A DNA stretch of 12,242 nucleotides, from assembly GCA_023389095.1 (NCBI GenBank), contig JAEWFB010000634.1, positions 1 through 12,242 of the forward strand. Direction: 5' to 3'. The DNA comes from Actinomycetes bacterium (GTDB lineage Bacteria; Actinomycetota; Actinomycetes; Actinomycetales; Dermatophilaceae). The notes under the pieces were generated by a model, which had not been told where the DNA came from, made no database searches, and worked only from the letters and a program-made list of their open reading frames with translations. The position numbers and the translations under genes were made by a program. Shown one piece after another: positions 1-5,514 of this stretch (position 1 is the first letter of the stretch; each line of letters begins with the position of its first letter).

Positions 1-428
1 CCGGTGGCGAACCAGTTGTCGACGGGCTCGCGGGTCGGGCGGGCGGCCCGGTGCAGGAGGGCCACCGTGCGCCCGACCGCGGCCGGGTCGAGCAACCGCG
101 TGCGTGCCCTCAGGTCGACCCACTCGAAGACCCGGACGACGGTGCCGTCGACCTCGGCGGCCACGCTGCCGTCGGCGGCGCGCAGCACCTGCGGCGTGCG
201 CACCCCGAGGGCCCGGGCGGCGTCGACGAACGGGGCGTCGCGGCCGACGTCCTCGACACGCCGGCCGGCGTACCACTCCTTGACGGCGAACGGGCGGCCG
301 CCGGCGTCGAGCCGCCAGATCCGGCCGAGCTGACCCCGGGCCACAGGGCCGAACAGCGTCACCCCAGCGCCCGCACGGGTGAGCCCGAAGGCTGCGGCGA
401 TGGCTTCGCCCTCCGACCCACCGATCAC
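1..428 (-). CDS. Aminoglycoside phosphotransferase-like kinase, N-terminal part (cut by window edge)
   Basis: The gene runs off position 1, leaving 142 codons of N-terminal sequence. What is visible looks like the N-lobe of an APH/protein-kinase-like fold: a Gly-rich turn (GPVARGQLGRIWRL, residues 28-40), a candidate ATP-binding lysine in FAVKEW (Lys50), a hinge-like VRVFEWVDLR (98-107), and the VALLHRAA helix (122-129) common in phosphotransferase-family proteins. The catalytic loop (HxD) would lie in the missing part, so activity cannot be judged. I chose the GTG at 428-426 because AAGGGG lies 5 nt upstream and no other start codon precedes it in frame before the neighbouring gene. It lies 41 nt downstream of the membrane-protein gene on the same strand and may be co-transcribed with it. 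The substrate is unknown; many such chromosomal proteins are not antibiotic kinases. Confidence 0.72.
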   Translation of the reverse strand, partial: MIGGSEGEAIAAAFGLTRAGAGVTLFGPVARGQLGRIWRLDAGGRPFAVKEWYAGRRVEDVGRDAPFVDAARALGVRTPQVLRAADGSVAAEVDGTVVRVFEWVDLRARTRLLDPAAVGRTVALLHRAARPTREPVDNWFAT

Positions 429-469
429 CGGAACCCCTTGTGCCTCAGCCGTCCAGAGTGACCGGGGGT

Positions 470-994
470 TCAGGGGACGACGCGCCAGACGGCGACGGCG
501 ACGGTGAGCACGGCCAGGGCGAGCGAGACCCACCCGAGCAGGTCGCGACCGTCACGACCGCGGCCGAGGAGCAGCAGGAGGGCCGCGAGCACCGAGAGGA
601 CCGCAGCCACGACGGTCTCCTCCGCTCCGCGGTCGATGGTGCGGATGAGGATCGTGTCGCTCAGGCCGTACCGGGTGAACCAGCCGAGCAGGCGCACGAG
701 GACGAACGCCCACCAGCCGACCGTGACCCAGAACAGGGCCAGGCCGACCTGCCCGAGCAGCGGGTCGACCTCCGCGTCGTGGGCGCGGGTCTCGGCCGGA
801 CGCGTCGAGCCGGCCGGCCAGACCGGCTGCCCGGCGTAGGGGTTGGGTGGCACGGGCGGGGCCACCGGGAGCTCGCGCGTCGGCTCGAACCTCGGGATCG
901 CCTGCGTGACGGGGCCGGCGGGCACCGGCACGGTGAACTGCTCGTCCCACCCGCCGGCGCCGGGCCCGGACCGGTCGCCCCCCGCGTCGCTCAT
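470..994 (-). CDS. Small Pro-rich membrane protein, unknown function
   Basis: This is a 174-residue protein I do not recognise. Residues 1-75 are hydrophilic and rich in Gly and Pro (for example LPVAPPVPPNPYAGQPVWP around 42-60), probably a disordered cytoplasmic tail. Three hydrophobic segments follow at about 83-106, 128-144 and 152-170, and the chain ends three residues after the last one. The layout resembles the many small actinobacterial membrane proteins with a proline-rich N-terminus. The start ATG (994-992) has no good Shine-Dalgarno, but TACGTT (TAnnnT type -10) ends 6 nt before it, so a leaderless transcript is possible. It begins 36 nt after the stop of the VWA gene on the same strand. 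Coding potential looks real from codon bias; function is not assigned. Confidence 0.7.
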   Translation of the reverse strand: MSDAGGDRSGPGAGGWDEQFTVPVPAGPVTQAIPRFEPTRELPVAPPVPPNPYAGQPVWPAGSTRPAETRAHDAEVDPLLGQVGLALFWVTVGWWAFVLVRLLGWFTRYGLSDTILIRTIDRGAEETVVAAVLSVLAALLLLLGRGRDGRDLLGWVSLALAVLTVAVAVWRVVP

Positions 995-1000
995 GCGCTC

Positions 1001-1006
1001 AACGTA
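1001..1006 (-). promoter_or_regulatory. Possible -10 box for a leaderless transcript of the membrane-protein gene
   Basis: On the minus strand the hexamer is TACGTT, followed by 6 nt and then the ATG, which would put the transcription start at or next to the start codon. No recognisable -35 lies at the right distance, since that position holds the end of the upstream gene. Weak evidence. Confidence 0.25.
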
Positions 1007-1030
1007 CCCCCGCGGACCCGCCGAGGAGGC

Positions 1031-1684
1031 TCACTCGGTGGCGGCCCGGCGCTGCTCGTCGTCGAAGGCCAGGTGCGCGCCTGCCTCCTTGGCCGAGGCG
1101 CCGGCGGCCACCGCCGAACGGGTCAGCCCGATGTTGCGCGAGGTCGCGGCCATCGCGGCGGCGACCCGGCCCCGCCCGTAGGTCATCGAGTTGGTCGCTG
1201 CGACGCCGATGCTCGAGCCCACCTCGATGGCGTCCTGGTCGGCGCCCATGTAGAGGAACTGCCACGAGTACTCCGCGGTCTGCCGCTCGATCATCGCCTT
1301 GACCTGGGCGTGGGTCAGCTCGTGCGAGGAGTTCTCGTGGCCGTCGGTCATGATGCCGACGATGACGACGCCGGGCCGTTCGCGCTCGGGGAGGGCGGCA
1401 AGGCGCTCGCCCGCCTCGACGACGAGGCGGCCGATCGAGTCGAGAAGGGCCGTGGACCCGCGCGGCGAGAGGCGCAGCGGCGGCACGGCGGCCACCGGCA
1501 CGTCGCGGTAGACCTCCTCGTAGCGGTCGTCGAACTGCGCGAGGGTGACCCGGCACTCGCCCGGCTGGGTGCGCTGCTCGGCGATGAACGCGTCGAACCC
1601 GCCCTCGGTGTCGTCCTTGATCGACTGCATCGACCCGCTGCGGTCGAGCAGGAAGTAGAGGTGGGTGAGGTTCGGGTTCGTCAT
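1031..1684 (-). CDS. von Willebrand factor type A (VWA) domain protein
   Basis: The 217-residue product is essentially one VWA domain. The metal-ion-dependent adhesion site is complete: DRSGS (Asp14-x-Ser16-x-Ser18), a threonine in RGSTALLDS (Thr78) and the aspartate of IMTDGHEN (Asp114). VWA domains bind a divalent metal and a protein partner; free-standing intracellular ones often work with AAA ATPases or in stress and tellurite-type gene sets, but none of those is in this window. No signal peptide or membrane segment is seen, so it is probably cytoplasmic. The start ATG at 1684 is chosen because GAGGAG sits 6 nt upstream; the frame stays open to 1885, but that extension is low-complexity Pro/Thr/Arg-rich and lacks a ribosome site. 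The role and partner are unknown. Confidence 0.85.
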   Translation of the reverse strand: MTNPNLTHLYFLLDRSGSMQSIKDDTEGGFDAFIAEQRTQPGECRVTLAQFDDRYEEVYRDVPVAAVPPLRLSPRGSTALLDSIGRLVVEAGERLAALPERERPGVVIVGIMTDGHENSSHELTHAQVKAMIERQTAEYSWQFLYMGADQDAIEVGSSIGVAATNSMTYGRGRVAAAMAATSRNIGLTRSAVAAGASAKEAGAHLAFDDEQRRAATE

Positions 1685-1696
1685 GGCGGGCTCCTC

Positions 1697-1793
1697 GGGT
1701 CGATGGTGGTGGGCGGCGGTCCGGTCTGTCGGTGTGGTCGGTCGGGTCGGTCGGGTGGGTGGGTCTGTCGGGGTCGTCGACGGGTGGTGCGGG
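1697..1793. repeat. Low-complexity GGT/CGG-rich spacer with possible G-quadruplex
   Basis: The 109-bp gap between the VWA gene and the upstream 140-codon gene is strongly strand-biased: the plus strand is G/T rich with repeated GGTCGG and GGGT units. Four G-tracts at 1753-1755, 1757-1759, 1761-1763 and 1770-1773 are separated by loops of 1, 1 and 6 nt, which fits a G-quadruplex on the template strand of the VWA gene. No clear promoter or terminator is visible inside it. Confidence 0.5.
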
Positions 1794-2216
1794 TCAGGGG
1801 CTGCGACGGGCGCGGAAGCGCAACGGTCGGGCCGACGCGTCGGGCGCCGGTCGGTGGCGCCCCTCCTCGAGGTCGTAGCGGGCACGCTCGACGCCCGCAG
1901 CCGTGACGCGTCCGGCCTCGGAGCCGTAGGCGCCGAGCAGGCTCGTTCGCGCCAGACGCGGGCCGACGGCGTTCTCGGACAGGCCCGCGAGGGCCCCGGC
2001 CGTGCGGATCGTGCCGCCCTCGGCGACGAGGACCGCGGCCATCGCCTCGTCGACGGCCGTGGTCAGGTGCTCCTGCGCCGCCCGGAGGAGGGGCAGTGCG
2101 TCGAGGGGGCGGGCGGCGTCGGTGCGCGCGAGGGCGTCCCGCGCGGCCTCGACGGCCGTGCGCAGGGCCTGCTCCGTCTCGGCCGGGAGGGAAGGTCGCG
2201 CGTCGTCGTCGCTCAT
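1794..2216 (-). CDS. Hypothetical protein with possible helix-turn-helix
   Basis: This 140-residue, mostly alpha-helical, Ala/Arg-rich protein is not one I recognise. The N-terminal half (about 10-75) looks like two long amphipathic helices. The stretch GGTIRTAGALAGLSENAVGPR in the middle has the spacing of a helix-turn-helix (two short helices around AGLS), which suggests but does not prove DNA binding. The C-terminus is basic (LRFRARR). I start it at ATG 2216-2214, because a fair promoter places transcription right at this codon; an in-frame ATG at 2252 would add 12 residues but lies inside that promoter. It is separated from the VWA gene by the G-rich spacer and from the LacI gene by 79 bp, all on the same strand. 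Dyads in its promoter hint at autoregulation. Confidence 0.62.
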   Translation of the reverse strand: MSDDDARPSLPAETEQALRTAVEAARDALARTDAARPLDALPLLRAAQEHLTTAVDEAMAAVLVAEGGTIRTAGALAGLSENAVGPRLARTSLLGAYGSEAGRVTAAGVERARYDLEEGRHRPAPDASARPLRFRARRSP

Positions 2217-2222
2217 CCACCC

Positions 2223-2252
2223 ACGGTAGGCGCAGTTACTGCGGCACCGCAA
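2223..2252 (-). promoter_or_regulatory. Candidate leaderless promoter with dyad in the spacer
   Basis: Read on the minus strand there is TTGCGG (2252-2247), an 18-nt spacer, and TACCGT (2228-2223), followed by 6 nt and the ATG of the 140-codon gene. This spacing puts the transcript start at the A of ATG, as in many leaderless actinobacterial mRNAs. The spacer contains a perfect palindrome CGCAG-TTA-CTGCG (2231-2243), overlapped by TGCGG-CA-CCGCA (2240-2251), which could be an operator. Prediction by eye only. Confidence 0.4.
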
Positions 2253-2268
2253 GAGGTGGGCCTTGCGG
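2247..2268 (-). terminator. Weak hairpin downstream of the LacI-family gene
   Basis: CCGCAAG and CTTGCGG pair perfectly (7 bp) around an 8-nt loop, 28 nt beyond the stop codon of the regulator gene. There is no U-tract. It could end the regulator transcript, but one arm coincides with the proposed -35 of the next gene, so it may be chance or part of that promoter. Confidence 0.25.
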
Positions 2269-2295
2269 CGTGGGGAGTGGGGGCCGGGGGGTCGC

Positions 2296-3384
2296 TCAGC
2301 CGGCCGGCGGTGGGGCCGTGCTGTCGCGGACGACGAGGCGCGTCGGCACCAGCTCGACGGTCGTGGCGGCGTCCTCCCTGGACCGCGACCGCAGGAGCCC
2401 GAGCACGATCTCGATGCAGCGGCGTCCGACCTCGGAGAAGTCCTGGTGGACCGTCGTCAGCGGCGGCAGGTACGACGCGGAGTCCGGGTTGTCGTCGAAG
2501 CCGACGATGCTGACGTCCTGCGGCACGCGCCGGCCCCTCTCGTGCAGGGCGCGCAGGATCCCGAGGGCCATCTGGTCGTTGGCGGCGAAAACGGCTGTGC
2601 AGGAAGGCTCCTCGGCGAGGCGCAACCCGGCCTGGTAGCCCGATGCCGCGGTCCAGTCGCCGACGATCATCGGCGGGGCCTGGATCCCGCGCTCGTCGAG
2701 GAGCGCCCGCCAGGCGTTGGCACGCCGACCGGCCGAGAACGACTCGTGCGGGCCGGCGACGTGCCACACCGTGCGGTGGCCGAGGTCGAGCAGGTGCTCG
2801 ACGGCGCTGCGGGCGCCGGAGACCTGGTCGGTGTCGACGACCGGGTAGACGTGCGCGAGGTCGGTGTCGGCCACGACCGCGGGCATCCCGGGCGGCAGGA
2901 CGAGGGGCGACTCGTCGAGCTGGTGGCGCTCCATGACGACGATGACGGCGTCGACGACGTCCTCGCCGACGCGCGAGAACCCGCCGTCGTCCTGCTGGGC
3001 CGCGACCGGCGGCAGGAGCGTCACGGCGTAGCCCTGCTCGAGGGCCGCGCTCGTGATCGCCTCGAGGGTGCGCATGTTCCCGGTCGTGGCGAGGGTCGAC
3101 ATGATGACGCCGATGGTGCGGAACTCGCCGCTCTTTAGGGCCCGCGCGGCGCTGTTGGGGCGGTACCCGAGCTCGCGCATCGCGTCGAGGACGAGCCGGC
3201 GGGTCGACTCGACGACACCCGGGTAGCCGTTCGACACCCGTGACACGGTCTGGGCCGAGACGCCGGCGTGCTGCGCGACGTCGTCCATGCTGACCCGACG
3301 CCGGGCGCCGGCGCGTGGCGCTGCTCGGCCGGGGGCTCGGCGCGCCTGGTCCGGCACCTGACCCGGCGACTGTCCCGTCGGCAC
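2296..3384 (-). CDS. LacI-family transcriptional regulator of the galactoside locus
   Basis: The 362-residue protein has full LacI-family architecture behind an unusual 30-residue basic, Pro/Arg-rich N-terminal extension. The helix-turn-helix is VSMDDVAQHAGVSAQTVSRV (31-50), followed by the hinge region GYRPNSAARAL (73-83). A periplasmic-binding-like effector domain follows (GVIMSTL at about 92, VFAANDQMALG, DVSIVGFDDNP and the LPPLTTVHQD signature near the end). Residues matching LacI Tyr17/Gln18/Arg22 are Ala44/Gln45/Arg49. The GTG start is supported by AGGAGG 7 nt upstream; a Met at residue 33 would cut into the DNA-binding domain. It is divergent from the permease operon, with two operators between them, so it most likely represses that operon and itself until an imported galactoside binds. 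The inducer is inferred from the neighbouring enzymes only. Confidence 0.93.
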   Translation of the reverse strand: MPTGQSPGQVPDQARRAPGRAAPRAGARRRVSMDDVAQHAGVSAQTVSRVSNGYPGVVESTRRLVLDAMRELGYRPNSAARALKSGEFRTIGVIMSTLATTGNMRTLEAITSAALEQGYAVTLLPPVAAQQDDGGFSRVGEDVVDAVIVVMERHQLDESPLVLPPGMPAVVADTDLAHVYPVVDTDQVSGARSAVEHLLDLGHRTVWHVAGPHESFSAGRRANAWRALLDERGIQAPPMIVGDWTAASGYQAGLRLAEEPSCTAVFAANDQMALGILRALHERGRRVPQDVSIVGFDDNPDSASYLPPLTTVHQDFSEVGRRCIEIVLGLLRSRSREDAATTVELVPTRLVVRDSTAPPPAG

Positions 3385-3391
3385 GGCCGGG

Positions 3392-3397
3392 CCTCCT
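3392..3397 (-). promoter_or_regulatory. Ribosome binding site deciding the GTG start of the LacI-family gene
   Basis: Minus-strand AGGAGG lies 7 nt before the GTG at 3384. It supports the long form of the protein with its basic N-terminal extension. Confidence 0.7.
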
Positions 3398-3439
3398 CAC
3401 TCACGTCGTCGAAACCTGACCAGAGCATGCCATCGAGAC

Positions 3440-3457
3440 GATGGTTGCGCAAACATC
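3440..3457. promoter_or_regulatory. Operator 1, LacI-family type palindrome
   Basis: GATGGTTGCGCAAACATC is an 18-bp palindrome centred on CG-like GC with one mismatched pair; the core TTGCGCAA (3445-3452) is perfect. It lies between the divergent regulator and permease genes and shares 15 of 16 central bases with operator 2. A minus-strand TTGCGC in it, with CATGCT 17 nt further, could be the regulator's own weak promoter. Confidence 0.75.
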
Positions 3458-3474
3458 CCGGTTGGTGCTCCAAT
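3445..3474 (+). promoter_or_regulatory. Candidate promoter of the permease operon
   Basis: TTGCGC (3445-3450), an 18-nt spacer and TCCAAT (3469-3474) form a weak sigma70-like promoter. Its -35 lies in operator 1 and its -10 touches operator 2, the arrangement expected for repression by steric block or looping. No TAnnnT box is seen in this interval, so the exact start is uncertain. Confidence 0.3.
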
Positions 3475-3488
3475 GATTGCGCAAACAT
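3473..3488. promoter_or_regulatory. Operator 2, LacI-family type palindrome
   Basis: ATGATTGCGCAAACAT is a 16-bp palindrome with one mismatched pair and the same TTGCGCAA core as operator 1. The centres are 32 bp apart, about three helical turns, so two bound dimers would face the same side. It ends 25 nt before the permease start codon. Confidence 0.75.
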
Positions 3489-3513
3489 CCGGGACAACCG
3501 AGGAGTCGAGTCG

Positions 3514-4473
3514 ATGACGACCAGCGCCACCGCGCCCTCCGGCCCGATCGCGCCGCAGCGGCCCGGTCGGACCTCCCGCGCGACCTCCCGTGACACGTCG
3601 AGGCGCCGGCAGGCCCTCGCAGGGTGGGGCTTCATGGCGCCGTTCCTGCTCGTCTTCGCCCTCGTGTTCATCGCCCCCCTGGCCTACGCGCTCTACCTGT
3701 CGCTCTTCCGCGAGCAGCTCATCGGGGGCACGTCGTTCGTCGGGGCCGACAACTACGTGCAGGCTCTCGGCGACCCGGCCTTCTGGGCGTCCTTCCGTCG
3801 CGTCGCGCTGTTCCTCGTGATCCAGGTGCCGATCATGCTCGGGCTCGCGCTGCTCGCGGCCCTCGCCATCGACAGCGCCCGCCTCCACGGGGCGGCCTTC
3901 TTCCGCATCGCGATCTTCCTGCCGTACGCGGTGCCCGCCGTCGTCGCCGCGCTCATGTGGGGCTTCATGTACGGGCCGCGGTTCGGGCTCGTCGGCAACC
4001 TCAACGAGGCCCTCGGCTGGCACCTGCCCGACCCGCTCTCGAGCGACCTCGTGCTCGCCTCGATCGGCAACATCGTCACCTGGGAGTTCGTCGGCTACAA
4101 CATGCTCATCTTCTACGCCGCGCTCCGCGTCATCCCGCACGAGCTCTACGAGGCGGCTGAGCTCGACGGCGCCGGGCAGCTGCGGATCGTCTCGGCGATC
4201 AAGGTGCCGGCCCTGCGCGGCGCCATCGTCGTGGCCACGATCTTCTCGGTCATCGGCAGCTTCCAGCTGTTCAACGAGCCGAACATCCTGCGCTCGCTCG
4301 CCCCCAACGCCATCTCGACGAGCTACACGCCGAACATGTACGCCTACAACCTGTCGTTCGCGGGTCAGCAGTACAACTACTCGGCCACGGTCGCCATCAT
4401 CATGGGCCTGCTCACGGTGGTCGTCGCCTACGCGGTCCAGGTCCGCGGCATGCGCGAGGGGGCCGCCCGATGA
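3514..4473 (+). CDS. ABC sugar transporter permease, MalF/UgpA type
   Basis: The 319-residue protein is an inner-membrane permease of the carbohydrate uptake-1 (MalF/LacF/UgpA) family. A 35-residue basic cytoplasmic tail is followed by a first membrane helix (about 38-65, FMAPFLLVFALVFIAPLAYAL) and five more, including FFRIAIFLPYAVPAVVAAL and the last one, VAIIMGLLTVVVAYAV. The cytoplasmic EAA loop that docks the ATPase is clear: YEAAELDGAGQLRIVSAIKV, with EAA at 213-215. GAGGAG lies 8 nt before the ATG at 3514; the frame is open upstream, but that part contains the operators. It pairs with the next gene, overlapping it by 4 nt (ATGA), to form the membrane channel. It is the first gene of the operon and so under direct control of the two operators. 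The substrate is inferred from the galactosidases. Confidence 0.93.
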   Translation: MTTSATAPSGPIAPQRPGRTSRATSRDTSRRRQALAGWGFMAPFLLVFALVFIAPLAYALYLSLFREQLIGGTSFVGADNYVQALGDPAFWASFRRVALFLVIQVPIMLGLALLAALAIDSARLHGAAFFRIAIFLPYAVPAVVAALMWGFMYGPRFGLVGNLNEALGWHLPDPLSSDLVLASIGNIVTWEFVGYNMLIFYAALRVIPHELYEAAELDGAGQLRIVSAIKVPALRGAIVVATIFSVIGSFQLFNEPNILRSLAPNAISTSYTPNMYAYNLSFAGQQYNYSATVAIIMGLLTVVVAYAVQVRGMREGAAR

Positions 4474-5411
4474 GCACCGCGCGCCCGTCCACCCTCCGCG
4501 CCCGACGCGTCAGCACCCCCGCAGCCTCCTCGGTCACCTCCTCGCGGCGCCACTCGCGGCGCCACTCGAGGACCCCGCGCAAGAGCCCGCTGCTCACGGC
4601 CCTCATGACGCTCGTCCTGCTCTACAGCGTCGTGCCGCTCGTGTGGCTGTTCGTCAACGCGACGAAGTCGCAGGACAACCTCTTCGACTCGTTCGGCCTG
4701 TGGTTCAAGGGATTCGACCTCGTCGAGAACGTCCGTCGCACCCTCACCTACGACGACGGCATCTTCCTGCGGTGGATCGGCAACACGGTCATCTACGTCG
4801 TCCTCGGGGCCGGCGGGGCCACCTTCCTCGCCGTCCTCGGCGGCTACGCCCTGGCCAAGTTCGCCTTCCCCGGCAAGCGTGCCGTCCTCGCCGTCGTGCT
4901 CGGCGCGGTCGCCGTGCCGGCCACCGCCCTCGCCGTGCCGACCTTCCTGCTCTTCAGCAAGCTCGGCCTCACCAACACGCCGTGGTCGGTCATCGTGCCG
5001 AGCCTCATCAGCCCCTTCGGGCTCTACCTCATGTGGACCTTCGCCCGCGAGGCCATTCCCGACGAGCTCATCGAGGCGGCGCGCGTCGACGGTGCGGGCG
5101 AGGCGCGGATCTTCTTCCAGGTCTGCCTGCCGCTGCTCGCGCCGGGCATGGTCACCGTCCTGCTCTTCGCGATCGTCGCGACGTGGAACAACTACTTCCT
5201 GCCGCTCATCATGCTCAAGGACCCGCAGTGGTACCCCCTCACCGTCGGCCTCAACGTGTGGAACGCGCAGGCGACGACGGCCGGGGGAGAGGCGATCTAC
5301 AACCTCGTCATCACCGGCTCGCTGCTGACGATCGTCCCGCTCATCGCCGCCTTCCTGCTGCTGCAGCGGTTCTGGCAGTCGGGCCTCACGGCCGGGAGCG
5401 TCAAGGCCTGA
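4470..5411 (+). CDS. ABC sugar transporter permease, MalG/UgpE type
   Basis: The 313-residue partner permease starts inside the stop of the previous gene (ATGA overlap), which implies translational coupling and equal amounts of the two subunits. An Arg/Ser/Thr-rich tail of about 40 residues precedes six membrane helices, the first being LLTALMTLVLLYSVVPLVWL. The EAA loop reads IEAARVDGAGEARIFFQVCL, with EAA at 202-204, matching the MalG-type consensus (EAAxxDGAxxxxxFxxxxLP). The family's usual length is 270-300 residues; the extra length is all in the N-terminal tail, where a 12-bp tandem duplication gives RRHSRRHS. No nucleotide-binding subunit follows, so the heterodimer probably uses a shared MsmK/MalK-like ATPase encoded elsewhere. 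The next gene is 103 nt away. Confidence 0.93.
   Translation: MSTARPSTLRARRVSTPAASSVTSSRRHSRRHSRTPRKSPLLTALMTLVLLYSVVPLVWLFVNATKSQDNLFDSFGLWFKGFDLVENVRRTLTYDDGIFLRWIGNTVIYVVLGAGGATFLAVLGGYALAKFAFPGKRAVLAVVLGAVAVPATALAVPTFLLFSKLGLTNTPWSVIVPSLISPFGLYLMWTFAREAIPDELIEAARVDGAGEARIFFQVCLPLLAPGMVTVLLFAIVATWNNYFLPLIMLKDPQWYPLTVGLNVWNAQATTAGGEAIYNLVITGSLLTIVPLIAAFLLLQRFWQSGLTAGSVKA
4542..4565 (+). repeat. 12-bp tandem duplication within the second permease gene
   Basis: TCGCGGCGCCAC occurs twice in direct succession, in frame, encoding a doubled Ser-Arg-Arg-His-type unit in the cytoplasmic tail. It looks like a simple slippage duplication that would be tolerated in a disordered tail. Confidence 0.8.
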
Positions 5412-5514
5412 CCGGCACCTGCGCCGCTGCCCCGGCCGGCGCCCACCCCACGACCCACGGAAGTCCCCTGACGCGTCGCCCGGCGCTGACACACGAAGAA
5501 GTGAAAGGAAACCG

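Noticed and set aside
1685..1885. Longer VWA protein starting at 1885
   Set aside because: The extra 67 residues are low-complexity Pro/Thr/Arg-rich, come from the G-rich spacer and overlap the next gene, and GAGGAG directly precedes the ATG at 1684.
440..1906. Plus-strand open frame of 488 codons over the left-hand genes
   Set aside because: It is antisense to the membrane-protein and VWA genes, and its translation has no recognisable domain, while the minus frames show membrane helices and a complete MIDAS motif.
5421..5442. Hairpin GCGCCG/CGGCGC in the gap before the binding-protein gene
   Set aside because: Only 6 bp with a 10-nt loop in very GC-rich DNA, which is easily expected by chance; not called as a terminator.
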